From an uncultured Eubacteriales bacterium (GTDB taxonomy: Bacteria; Bacillota; Clostridia; TANB77; UBA1234): 42,423 nt of DNA. Under the pieces are notes generated by a model. The model had not been told where the DNA came from and made no database searches. It saw only the letters and a list, made by a program, of their open reading frames with translations. Positions 16,405 to 24,982 of the stretch are shown here, piece after piece. The translations under genes and the position numbers were made by a program. How positions within the stretch are numbered: position 1 is the first letter of the stretch; every line of letters begins with the position of its first letter. The stretch covers positions 1 through 42,423 of the forward strand of contig CASDSU010000011.1 in NCBI GenBank assembly GCA_949283575.1. The letters run 5' to 3'.

Positions 16405-17844
16405 TTATTTATTCACTATTGCATTTACATCCATATATTCATTATTTGCATTTCTTACTTCAAAATGAAGATGTGTTCCTGTTGCATTTCCTGTTTTACC
16501 AACGATCATTATTTCATCTCCAGCATTAACACTATCTCCAGCTTCAACTAAAATTGTTGAGCCATGATGATAACTTGATATACTGCCATCTATATGTTTT
16601 ATTTCAACATAATTTCCTTTTTCTGTATCATATGTAGCCACTTCTACAACTCCACTTGCCGCAGCTTTTACTTTTGTACCTTCTTTGGCAACTAAATCTA
16701 TTCCGGTGTGCATCCTTTCTTCTTTCGTAATAGGATGTACTCTTGTACCAAATGTTAAACTTACATTTGTATATTCTATGGGCACAATATATTCAACTTT
16801 TGGAATTATTTTTTCTTGTTTATCTACTTCAGCAGAAATTCCAGCTATCATCTTTATCGTCTCGTTATCTGCTTTTGTTACTTTATCGCTTGCAAATGAT
16901 ATTGTTAAAACTGAAACCATTAATATTGTTACTACTATAATAAACATTGAATTTTTAATATTCTTGTTTTTCATTTGTATTATTCTCCTTTCAATTTCTT
17001 TTTTGCTACTGCATATACCTGGCATTTTGTTTTCCTTTAAATTGCACAATTCAGTAATTTTCAATATTGCCATACAGTATTCCTTTACTGTAATATTAGT
17101 CTTTAGCACTGAATTATCCGTTATAATTTCTAAATCCTGTTTTATTGTTTTAAATGCTATTTTTACAATTGGATTGAACCAATGTATTCGCTCCAAAATA
17201 TTAAATATTATGTATAAAATGTGATGATTTCTTTTATAATGATTTAATTCATGAACAATAATACATTTAAGTTCATTATCAGAGAAGTTTAATATTTCTT
17301 CTGTAAGCAATATTTGAGGATTAAATATTCCATATAGCGAAGGCATTTTTATTTTATCTTGAACAACTATTTGAACATCTTTATCTACATTCAATTCATT
17401 TTGACATTCCTTTAGAAGTCTTGAAAGTTTCTCTGGAACTTCAGCTGATTTTTTCGTATCCAAACTTTTATAAATCAATACATCTGCAACGATCAACGAC
17501 AAAGCAATTGAAAACCATACAAATGATGCAATTTCCTGCAAACTCATTTTTTCAGTATCTTCACTTGTTACATTCTCATCATTTACATTAAGATTTTCAT
17601 TATTTAATTGCATCGATTCCGCCAATACATAAGTTTTGTCCATGTTTATAAAATTTTTAATACTTAAATGACTTTGAAAATTTAAAGGAACAATTAAAAC
17701 TACCATAAATATAATCCATAGCAAACTTGTATTTTCTTGATTCACCTTATTTTTAATACACTTTCTAGCTATCAAAATAATAAAAAATACCAAACTTGCT
17801 ATTGTCGACATGGATAATATATTTATAAAAAGAGTTTCTAACAT
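16405..17844 (-). CDS. BlaR1/MecR1-type M56 metallopeptidase fused to an M23 (LytM) peptidase
   Basis: A 479-aa protein. N-terminal membrane helices at about 5-25, 42-60 and 105-120 precede a cytosolic M56 domain with HELNH at about 200, the zinc motif of BlaR1-type antirepressors. A further transmembrane helix near 300 (MFIIVVTILMVSVLTI) puts the C terminus outside. That part is an M23 domain with FGTRVHP, HTGID at about 381 and HLHF at about 458, the zinc ligands of LytM endopeptidases. In place of the beta-lactam-binding domain of BlaR1 it therefore has a peptidoglycan-directed module. It overlaps the BlaI-like repressor gene by one base. Confidence 0.88.
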   Translation of the reverse strand: MLETLFINILSMSTIASLVFFIILIARKCIKNKVNQENTSLLWIIFMVVLIVPLNFQSHLSIKNFINMDKTYVLAESMQLNNENLNVNDENVTSEDTEKMSLQEIASFVWFSIALSLIVADVLIYKSLDTKKSAEVPEKLSRLLKECQNELNVDKDVQIVVQDKIKMPSLYGIFNPQILLTEEILNFSDNELKCIIVHELNHYKRNHHILYIIFNILERIHWFNPIVKIAFKTIKQDLEIITDNSVLKTNITVKEYCMAILKITELCNLKENKMPGICSSKKEIERRIIQMKNKNIKNSMFIIVVTILMVSVLTISFASDKVTKADNETIKMIAGISAEVDKQEKIIPKVEYIVPIEYTNVSLTFGTRVHPITKEERMHTGIDLVAKEGTKVKAAASGVVEVATYDTEKGNYVEIKHIDGSISSYHHGSTILVEAGDSVNAGDEIMIVGKTGNATGTHLHFEVRNANNEYMDVNAIVNK

Positions 17845-18215
17845 TATTTATCCTCCTCATCTCCAACTAATTTTATTAAATCTTCTAAATCCTGTTTACT
17901 CAATTTATTTGACTTCGCAAAAGCTACCAGCATATTATTAATTGAGCCATTATATAACTTCTCGATAAAATTATTAGTTTCTTTCGATTTATAATCGTAT
18001 TCAGATACTTTAGGCTTGTATATTAATAAAGATTTATCCTCTCGAATCACATCAATAAATTCTTTATTAACAAGTCTAGTTACTAATGTCATAATCGTAT
18101 TGTTTTTCCATTCCTTTTTCTTTTTTACTTCACTAATTATTTCAAGTGAAGTGCTTGCGCCTTTTTGCCATAATACTTGCATTACCTCTAACTCTGCTTC
18201 AGAAATATTTTTCAT
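17844..18215 (-). CDS. BlaI/MecI-family transcriptional repressor
   Basis: A 123-aa winged-helix repressor. It starts ISEAELEVMQVLWQKG and contains the recognition segment NNTIMTLVTRLVNKEFI, both diagnostic of BlaI/MecI. Its partner protease is encoded immediately downstream. By family logic the M56 protease cleaves or triggers loss of this repressor when the cell wall is stressed, releasing the operon. The start is fixed by AAAGGAGGAG 5 nt upstream. Two operators lie in its promoter. Confidence 0.93.
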   Translation of the reverse strand: MKNISEAELEVMQVLWQKGASTSLEIISEVKKKKEWKNNTIMTLVTRLVNKEFIDVIREDKSLLIYKPKVSEYDYKSKETNNFIEKLYNGSINNMLVAFAKSNKLSKQDLEDLIKLVGDEEDK

Positions 18216-18235
18216 TTAAACTCCTCCTTTATCAA

Positions 18236-18288
18236 ACTACATTTGTAGTTTATATCTACATACTACATTTGTAGTTTGAAAAAGTCAA
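18236..18288 (-). promoter_or_regulatory. BlaI-type promoter with two operators
   Basis: ACTACATTTGTAGT, a TACA-nn-TGTA dyad typical of BlaI/MecI, occurs at 18236-18249 and 18262-18275. On the minus strand TTGACT (18283-18288), 17 nt, then TAGTAT (18260-18265), so one operator covers the promoter spacer and -10 and the other lies just downstream. Confidence 0.88.
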
Positions 18289-18432
18289 TATTTTTTTATA
18301 AAAAAAGTTAGTTCATCTATTATTCTATCGATTTGTCCTATTAGCTTTAGTAAATGACATATTTCAATATAAATATTGATAACTACACTATTGGAACTAC
18401 ACTCACTAGCACATATCAACCTCTCAAAAAGC

Positions 18433-18642
18433 TCTCCGACCTTCTAGCTTCGATTTTTGTAGTCGTATCAAGGGTTGGCAGGTTTTTGTGTTGTTCCTTT
18501 TGAAGCCTTGATGTGTGTGATTTTCTAAGCGAAGACGTCAAAAAACAGCCATCATTTTTTTGAGTTTTGATGACTGTTTTTCTTTCCGTATTTTCTGTAT
18601 TTTCCATATTTTCCGTATGGAAGACTGAATGATGACTGAATG
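18433..18642. repeat. 210-bp direct repeat, right copy
   Basis: Same orientation and length as 7673-7882, about 94% identical. It lies in the non-coding gap between the BlaI promoter and the ABC-F gene. The embedded hairpin (about 18538-18582) can terminate transcription. A 63-codon ORF inside it is not conserved as protein between the two copies. Confidence 0.9.
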
Positions 18643-18692
18643 GGAAAGACTTAATATTTGGTTTTTATATTTGTTATATGATCCATCTTAGT

Positions 18693-18724
18693 TTGTGCCA
18701 ACAGGGACGGACTCATTGGCACAA
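18693..18724. repeat. Hairpin repeat downstream of ABC-F gene
   Basis: Perfect 9-bp arms TTGTGCCAA/TTGGCACAA enclose a GGGACGGACTCA core. The same element occurs at 20241-20266, on the other side of the gene. Confidence 0.85.
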
Positions 18725-18727
18725 CAC

Positions 18728-20227
18728 TCACACTTCTAAACCAGCCTTCTCCACCTCAACCACCTTCGTCGCTATCTTTTCTATAAATCTTTCATCATGC
18801 TCCACAAAAATCATAGTAGTCTTATAATTCAAAATCATTTCTTCAATTTGTTCTCTGGTTAATATATCAATATAATTCAAAGGCTCATCCCATATGTAAA
18901 TATTCGCTTGCTCAGATATACTCTTTGCTATCAAGACTTTTTTCTTTTGTCCTTCACTCATGTCTTGAATGACGGTATCAAAGTCTTTTTGTAATAACCC
19001 CATTTTTATTAGCATCGCCTTGAATATACTTTCGTCTATTTTGTTTTCCTGTGCAAATGATTTTAAACTTCCTTTTAAATTTTCTGTACTTTGTGATACG
19101 TGAGATATTTTTAAATCTTTAAGCACTTTGATATCGCCATTATGTTCTAATTTTTCTCCTAATATAAGTTTTAATACGCTTGTTTTCCCAACTCCATTTT
19201 TTCCTACAATTGCTATTTTATCACCGCTATTCACTTCAAATGATATTGGCTTAAATATTACTTCTCCGTTATATTTTATTTGCAATTTACTTATTGAAAT
19301 TAATGGATTTCTACCGTTCTCTAAAATAACCATTTTTAATTTATCATTTCTATCAATATTTCTTAATAAATTACTTTTTTCATCTATTGCTTTTTCAATT
19401 CTTTGTTCAATTACTTTTGAACTTTTCATCATTTTAGCAGCTTTATGTCCTATGTACCCCTTATCTATAAAAGCTTCCGGATTGTTTTTTCGGCTCTTGC
19501 CTTTTTCAGCTTCATTTGACCATTTTGCAGTGTTTTTTGCAGCAGTTTCAAGTCTACTTATATCTTTTTGTAATTTTTCATTTTGCATTATTTCAAAATT
19601 ATCTTGTCTGTCTTTGTTTTCTTTCCACGTTGAAAAATTGCCTTGCACAATTTCTATACTTGAATTATTTATGGCAATTATATGATTTACAACTTTGTCT
19701 AAAAAATTTCTATCGTGCGATACTAATATGAAGCCTTTTTTCTTTTCTAAATAATTTACAATATTGTTTCGTGTTTCTATGTCTAAATGGTTTGTTGGCT
19801 CGTCTATAAGTAAAAAATTATTACCCTTTAGGAATAAACTTATTAAAAGAATTTTTACTTGCTCTCCGCCACTTAACAAATTAAAGTTTCTATATAGTAT
19901 TTCTGTGTCCGCCTTTAATAAATTTAATTCTTTTATTATTTCCCATTCTTCCGCATTTGGAGCGATTTCATTTACTATTTCTATCGATATTTTTTCTTTA
20001 TTGGCAATTTCATATGGAAAATAATCAAGTTCAACTTTTTTTGTTATCGTTCCTTTATATTCATATTTACCTTCCAATAATTTTAAGAAAGTAGTTTTTC
20101 CTTTTCCGTTTCTTCCAATTAACCCCAGTTTCCAGTCTGTGTCGATATTAAATGATACATTTTCAAATATATTATTGTAACTTCCATCATAACCAAATGT
20201 TAAATTATTTACACTAATTAAAGACAT
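18728..20227 (-). CDS. Lsa-type ABC-F ribosomal protection protein
   Basis: A 499-aa protein with two ABC domains and no membrane segments. Walker A sites are GRNGKGKTT at about 38 and GKNGVGKTS, signatures are LSGGEQ and MSEGQ, and Walker B regions are LLIDEPTNHLD and YIWDEPLNYID. The DTDWKLGLIGRNGKGKTT start and IWDEPLNY are characteristic of the Lsa subgroup. Members bind stalled ribosomes and dislodge lincosamides, streptogramin A and pleuromutilins. The 40-residue linker between the ABC domains is Lys-rich (NTAKWSNEAEKGKSRKN). Resistance is inferred, and other ABC-F roles are possible. Confidence 0.88.
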   Translation of the reverse strand: MSLISVNNLTFGYDGSYNNIFENVSFNIDTDWKLGLIGRNGKGKTTFLKLLEGKYEYKGTITKKVELDYFPYEIANKEKISIEIVNEIAPNAEEWEIIKELNLLKADTEILYRNFNLLSGGEQVKILLISLFLKGNNFLLIDEPTNHLDIETRNNIVNYLEKKKGFILVSHDRNFLDKVVNHIIAINNSSIEIVQGNFSTWKENKDRQDNFEIMQNEKLQKDISRLETAAKNTAKWSNEAEKGKSRKNNPEAFIDKGYIGHKAAKMMKSSKVIEQRIEKAIDEKSNLLRNIDRNDKLKMVILENGRNPLISISKLQIKYNGEVIFKPISFEVNSGDKIAIVGKNGVGKTSVLKLILGEKLEHNGDIKVLKDLKISHVSQSTENLKGSLKSFAQENKIDESIFKAMLIKMGLLQKDFDTVIQDMSEGQKKKVLIAKSISEQANIYIWDEPLNYIDILTREQIEEMILNYKTTMIFVEHDERFIEKIATKVVEVEKAGLEV

Positions 20228-20240
20228 TGCTCCTCCAATC

Positions 20241-20266
20241 TGCCAACGGGGACGGACTCATTGGCA
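20241..20266. repeat. Hairpin repeat upstream of ABC-F gene
   Basis: TGCCAA/TTGGCA arms around a GGGGACGGACTCA core, the same element and orientation as at 18693-18724. It lies 14 bp before the ABC-F start, within its leader. Confidence 0.8.
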
Positions 20267-20332
20267 CAGTCTTTTCTACAGACTCAAAAGCGTCTTCGAT
20301 TGGACACCCATTTTTCTAAAATACAATTATTA

Positions 20333-20764
20333 TTATCTTCCGACATTAGTCTGATATAGAAAGTCTAACTGACTTAATAGTTTTTTTTCTATCAATTCTG
20401 TATCATATCCTGAGTCTAAAACTATTTTATTAAAGATTTCTATTCCAGATGTAGCACATTTTTCCGCTTCTTCATACGTTTTTTCTTCGTTAGCATATAA
20501 ATCTATATCTTCATTATTTTCGATTTTTTTGCCTAGTAATATGCTTGAAAGAAAGGCTTTATCTTCTGTATTAATATATTCATATCTAATATATCCTTCT
20601 TTGCTTTTGATTGGTTTAGGCTCTTTTAGTCCCATACCAGCCATCATAATAAATATTTCTAAATTATTTACACTATTGTCTTCAAAACCCAAAATATTCT
20701 TTTCTCTCCAGCTATCAATTATTGCCCTGTCTTGCTTATTAATATTCAACCTATCTTTACTCAT
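20333..20764 (-). CDS. DndE/Dnd-associated-like small protein
   Basis: A 143-aa helical protein with NLEIFIMMAGMGLKEPKPI, GYIRYEYINTEDKAFLSSIL and a C-terminal helical part (EEAEKCATSGIEIFNKIV). Size, the MAGMG helix and position right after a DndD-like gene recall DndE or the small Dnd-system-associated proteins. The identity is tentative. It overlaps the end of the DndD-like gene by 8 nt (ATGAGTAA), so it is translationally coupled as the last gene of the operon. Confidence 0.55.
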   Translation of the reverse strand: MSKDRLNINKQDRAIIDSWREKNILGFEDNSVNNLEIFIMMAGMGLKEPKPIKSKEGYIRYEYINTEDKAFLSSILLGKKIENNEDIDLYANEEKTYEEAEKCATSGIEIFNKIVLDSGYDTELIEKKLLSQLDFLYQTNVGR

Positions 20765-22118
20765 TTATCGTTTTCACTCCTTCAATTTCTTGTTCATTAT
20801 CAGATAATTTAATAAATCTATTCGATGAAACATTATCGGAATAGATTTCTTTTACTTCCTGTGAATACTCATCAGGTGTAAAGAGCATTATTATTTGCTT
20901 TTGTTTCGAAATTTTTAGAAGCTCTTTTGCCATATTGATTCTATTTTCATCAGATACACGGCCGAGTGGAGAATCGACAACAAGAGGGCAGTTTTGACCA
21001 GAAACTTCATGAATGGCCATCGTGAATGCGTAAGCAAGAGCCATTGTTTCGGTTGCGCTCATCGATCCAGTCATTTCATTATCATTAATGTTAAACACTT
21101 TTAGTGAATATGAATCATCAATTGTTATTTTCTTAAAAGTGTCTTTTTTCCATATCATATTTGAAAAATATTCCCATGTTTTTTCCGTTATCTCTTCTTT
21201 TATTTCGTTCATTATATTGTCTATTATTTTTTCTAAATATCCAGCAAGTGATCGAAACACTCTAACTTGTTCTCTTAATGCATTAAATGCTTTTTGCTGG
21301 TCTTCATACTTTTTAATGGTTTCATTTATCTCATTCAAACGTGCTTGATAAATATCAATAAGCCCTTGTTGGTTATTAATTATATTCTCTAAATTATTTT
21401 TTTCTGTTATTTTATTTTGATAATCATTTTCTATGTTTGAAATATCCCTAGTTTCGTGATTTGCAAAAAAAGCACTTAAATCATCCAATTGTTCTTCAAG
21501 TTCCTTTTTGGTTTTTAGATAATATTTTTCTGATTGAATTAACTCATTTCTTTCATTTTCATAATTTTCTGCATTTTTAATAAGACTTTCCAAAGAGCCT
21601 TTTATTTCCATGAGATAGTTAGATGTACTCGCAGATACTTCTAGTTTTTCTAAAACACTTCTAATATGTTGCATAGCATGTTCATTAATTTCTCCATCAC
21701 AGACAGGACAGTTCTTTATATGATTATTAATAATATTTTCAATTTGTTGCTTATCTATACTAGGTGGCAGTTTTCCTTTTAGTTGTTTATCTTTAATTTC
21801 TTCTACTGTTCTTTTTGCGTATGGATACAAACTTAAATAAATCATATAATTTCTAATAAACTTCTTTTTCTTTACCTTAAAACTATCATGGTCATTTTCA
21901 ATAGATTCTAATCGTTTGCTCAAATCTTCTCTTTTTTCTTGTTTATTCTTTATTGAAGCATATTGTTTAAGTTGATCACTTAACTGCTCAATTTCTCTTG
22001 TTATTTCTGGAATTTTATATTGAGCGTCCTTTATTTCTTTGTTGGACTTCGAAATAAAACTTTCTTTTGCTGCCTTCTCATCATATAGTTTTTCATCAAT
22101 TCCGAGTTTTCTTACCAT
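20757..22118 (-). CDS. DndD-like SMC ATPase, C-terminal half
   Basis: A 453-aa reading frame. Long coiled coils surround a CPVC zinc-hook-like motif at about 136. The C-terminal half of an ABC/SMC ATPase follows, with signature-like GSMSATETMALAYAF and Walker B PLVVDSPLGRVSDE, close to the PL(V/I)(V/I)D(S/T)PLGRL pattern of DndD. It lacks Walker A, which is in the adjacent frame (22096-22758). Together the two give about 670 aa, the length of DndD. The ATG at 22118 lies 23 nt before the upstream stop. Either one frameshifted gene or a natural two-gene split. Confidence 0.8.
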   Translation of the reverse strand: MVRKLGIDEKLYDEKAAKESFISKSNKEIKDAQYKIPEITREIEQLSDQLKQYASIKNKQEKREDLSKRLESIENDHDSFKVKKKKFIRNYMIYLSLYPYAKRTVEEIKDKQLKGKLPPSIDKQQIENIINNHIKNCPVCDGEINEHAMQHIRSVLEKLEVSASTSNYLMEIKGSLESLIKNAENYENERNELIQSEKYYLKTKKELEEQLDDLSAFFANHETRDISNIENDYQNKITEKNNLENIINNQQGLIDIYQARLNEINETIKKYEDQQKAFNALREQVRVFRSLAGYLEKIIDNIMNEIKEEITEKTWEYFSNMIWKKDTFKKITIDDSYSLKVFNINDNEMTGSMSATETMALAYAFTMAIHEVSGQNCPLVVDSPLGRVSDENRINMAKELLKISKQKQIIMLFTPDEYSQEVKEIYSDNVSSNRFIKLSDNEQEIEGVKTINE

Positions 22119-22758
22119 ATTTTCTCTCTTTTTCTGTAGCTATAGCTTTAACACGTGCACAAGCATTTTGTAATAAAGTGACTTGAGAGATATTAAAGAT
22201 AGAGTTTTTAACATTCTCGGACTTATTTTTATTGAAATAATCTCTTAAATTTTCACCATCAAAGAAATAGTAATTGTAAATTGATTCATCAAAATATTGT
22301 CGTAGTAGCTCAGTCGTTCTTTCATCTTCTTCAAGAACTTCAGTATTTCCATTCTTAGTTGTTTTAGTAATCGTAAAATACGTTTTTCCACTTGATTCTG
22401 CTATTTTCATATTATTATTTAAGGAATTATAGTTAATTTTGAATTTTTGAAGACGTTCAAAATAAATGAAATCGTCATTATCAGATATTTTAATTGTAAC
22501 TGATACTAGAACTTCATCACCAGCATTCGCATCTTGAACAATTCCTTCATTTATCACTTTCAAGGCAGTTTGTTCATTATTCATATATAACTCTTTCTCA
22601 TATAAACACCAGAGTATACCATTTAAAAAAGTGGTTTTTCCAGTTCCATTTTTAGCTCGTAGAACATGGAGCTTATTATCTGACTCATCGTCAAAATTAA
22701 TTGTGACATCTTTATATTGTCTATAATTTTTAAAAACTATTTGTTTAATCTCAACCAT
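22096..22758 (-). CDS. DndD-like SMC ATPase, N-terminal half
   Basis: A 220-aa frame that starts VEIKQIVFKNYRQYKDVTINF with Walker A RAKNGTGKTTFLNG at about 39. It also carries YYFFDGENLRDYF, a segment shared with DndD proteins. It ends soon after entering the coiled coil. The ATG at 22758 lies 1 nt after the stop of the 56-aa gene upstream; a longer frame to 22791 is less likely. DndD is the ATPase of the DNA phosphorothioation complex. This half cannot hydrolyse ATP without the Walker B half encoded next. Confidence 0.8.
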   Translation of the reverse strand: MVEIKQIVFKNYRQYKDVTINFDDESDNKLHVLRAKNGTGKTTFLNGILWCLYEKELYMNNEQTALKVINEGIVQDANAGDEVLVSVTIKISDNDDFIYFERLQKFKINYNSLNNNMKIAESSGKTYFTITKTTKNGNTEVLEEDERTTELLRQYFDESIYNYYFFDGENLRDYFNKNKSENVKNSIFNISQVTLLQNACARVKAIATEKERKYGKKTRN

Positions 22759-22759
22759 A

Positions 22760-22930
22760 TTATTCGTTTCCTTTTCTGTTAATATAATCACATATTATTT
22801 TTTCATAAATTTCTTTATATCTGTGAATACCTTTATCTTCATGTTCTAAAATATCCAGCAGAACCGTTCTCAAACCTTCGTCCTTACATTCTTTTTTTAA
22901 CTGTTCATGAATTTTTTTACTGATTGCCAT
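22760..22930 (-). CDS. 56-aa protein within the Dnd-like operon
   Basis: ATG at 22930 to TAA at 22760 gives 56 aa. It is charged and helical (KKIHEQLKKECKDEGLRTVLLDILEHEDKG, written here only in part). It overlaps the helicase gene end by 14 nt and stops one base before the ATPase ATG, an arrangement expected of a real coupled gene. No family recognised. It may be a subunit or adaptor of the ATPase. Confidence 0.6.
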   Translation of the reverse strand: MAISKKIHEQLKKECKDEGLRTVLLDILEHEDKGIHRYKEIYEKIICDYINRKGNE

Positions 22931-24980
22931 CTAAATCTACCCCATTTTCTAAGAATACTTTTTTTACTTCATCAAAGTTAATTGCATTTTGAGCAATCTG
23001 TAATGCCCTCAATGCTTCTTTTTTCAAAATGCTATCATTTGTATTAACTATCAAATCATATATAATTGATTTTTCCTTGTTTGGTGCAATTCTTATAACT
23101 CTACCAATCCTTTGAACGTATTCTCTCGGATTAGTGCTGCTACTCATAAGAATTGCTATTCTTGCATTTTTAATATCAATTCCTTCATCTAAACATTTTA
23201 TACCTAATAAAACTTGAACTTGACCTTTTCTAAACTGGCTAATATATTCTTCTCGTTCAGTATTGCCAGATACTCCAACAATTCTAGAAGTCGATTCTTC
23301 TTCTGTTATCTTGCAACGAGTTATTTGCTTTGATGAAAGCGTTTCCATAACTTTACTAATTTGTTTGTCCGAACAAAATATAATAGTATCCTTTAAATTT
23401 CTGCCTTCGTTCAATCGATCAACTATGTTTTCAACAGCACCATATTTGTTTTCTGCATTTTTTAATACATTTGCTCGACTTATTTTTAGTTTAGAAATTT
23501 GATCTTCATTTTTGTCATCCTGATTCATTATGAATGCTATCTTTTTTGTATAACTATTATACTTAGAAAGTTCATCTTCATTTAGTTCAACAAAAACGGG
23601 AATGTAATAAAAATCATTTAAAAATGGTTTTTTAGTTAACGGATTAATAGTTGTTAATGCATCTCTAATCGTAAATTCAAAACTGTTATTTCCAAAATAA
23701 CTTCTGATTAGTTGAGTCCCTTCACTATCGTACATTCTCTCAGGTGTTGCACTTAAACCAATTCTATAATCATAAGAATCAATTAATGCTTTTTGCCTAA
23801 CATCTGAGCCAATTGCATGTACTTCATCACATATATATAAAATATTTAAATTATGTTTTGATTCATTAATTATTTTAATGAAATTTGAATTGGATGAGGT
23901 ATCGTGAGTTGTAAAAATAATACCATCTTTGTATATTCCGGAATTAATATCTAACATTATAGCTTCCAAATCTTTTTTCCATTTTGAATTGCTTCCATCA
24001 ATTATTTTTGAAATATCAAATTCTATCTGTAGTTCATTTTCTATATCATTCTTCCATTGTCTTGAAAGTGTATTTTGAGGTGTAGAAACAATTACCAAAA
24101 ATTTATCTACCTTTCCTTTTAAAGTCATAAAACATCCAATCGCAGTTCTCGTTTTACCAGTACCAGTCGCCATTTCCATTAAAAGCCTATGGTGATTATT
24201 GCTCCACTTTTCAACAGCCAGTTCCTGATGTTTGAACAAAGACATCGTGAACTCTCTTTCTTTCTTATCTGTTTTATACTTCTTCATTATAGATAAATCA
24301 TGAATGTTTCTTGGAGAAACTTCTATTATTTGTTGTTTTATTGATTCTGGCAAATCATATACCTGAGCAATCGATTCTCTTTTGTTATTCCAGAAGTCAT
24401 TAAATTTTTTTAAATCACTTGTCAAATAACCCAATTGACCAAATTCCCATGATTTAAAAGTCTTAAATTCTTCTATATTGTTCAACCATGCTTGAGCTGT
24501 TTCATTTATAGAGCCACTAAAGGAAATCATATTTCCTTCTTCATCTGTAAATATTCCTACCTTTTGATGAAATATACTTTCTCTAGAGTTTTTATCAATT
24601 ACAATTTTTATTTCCAATTTATCATTTTTTAACATCCAAGCCAATGCTTCCAAGTTATCATTACCTTTGAATTCATCAATATTAAAAGAATCAAAAATAC
24701 CAAGATGTTCAGAAAGTCTTTGATAATTATATTCTTTAATAACATAAAAATCTTGTTCTGAAAGTCTAGGGGATATAAGTAATTTCATTTTTCCGTTGTT
24801 TTTAATCAAACCCTCAATTCCTTTTGATGCTACTACCAGACTGCTGCTACTGAAGAAACCAGCAATTCTGTTATATTCAATACTTTCGCTTAAAATTGGT
24901 ATATAAAACCTTTCTAATAAATCTGTTTTAGAGGAATTCGATTCATAACATTCTTCAATATCCAAATCTTTAAAGCTCAT
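22917..24980 (-). CDS. PLD-like nuclease / superfamily-2 helicase (Dnd restriction-type)
   Basis: 687 aa. The N-terminal 230 residues form a PLD-like domain (FYIPILSESIEYNRIAGFFSS, then SIFHQKVGIF with an HxK motif near 139). An SF2 helicase follows: Walker A MATGTGKTRTA at about 275, DExH-type ICDEVHAIG at about 383, LSATPER, and motif VI QRIGRVIRIAP at about 627. This layout recalls the helicase-type restriction protein of some DNA phosphorothioation systems; only one HxK was seen, so a dimer may form the nuclease. The ATG at 24980 (GGAGA box) lies 2 nt after the upstream stop. Confidence 0.85.
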   Translation of the reverse strand: MSFKDLDIEECYESNSSKTDLLERFYIPILSESIEYNRIAGFFSSSSLVVASKGIEGLIKNNGKMKLLISPRLSEQDFYVIKEYNYQRLSEHLGIFDSFNIDEFKGNDNLEALAWMLKNDKLEIKIVIDKNSRESIFHQKVGIFTDEEGNMISFSGSINETAQAWLNNIEEFKTFKSWEFGQLGYLTSDLKKFNDFWNNKRESIAQVYDLPESIKQQIIEVSPRNIHDLSIMKKYKTDKKEREFTMSLFKHQELAVEKWSNNHHRLLMEMATGTGKTRTAIGCFMTLKGKVDKFLVIVSTPQNTLSRQWKNDIENELQIEFDISKIIDGSNSKWKKDLEAIMLDINSGIYKDGIIFTTHDTSSNSNFIKIINESKHNLNILYICDEVHAIGSDVRQKALIDSYDYRIGLSATPERMYDSEGTQLIRSYFGNNSFEFTIRDALTTINPLTKKPFLNDFYYIPVFVELNEDELSKYNSYTKKIAFIMNQDDKNEDQISKLKISRANVLKNAENKYGAVENIVDRLNEGRNLKDTIIFCSDKQISKVMETLSSKQITRCKITEEESTSRIVGVSGNTEREEYISQFRKGQVQVLLGIKCLDEGIDIKNARIAILMSSSTNPREYVQRIGRVIRIAPNKEKSIIYDLIVNTNDSILKKEALRALQIAQNAINFDEVKKVFLENGVDLDGNQ

Positions 24981-24982
24981 TT

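Noticed and set aside
18416-18607. 63-aa ORF in the right copy of the 210-bp repeat
   Set aside because: The left copy does not preserve the frame as protein, so the repeat is better treated as non-coding.
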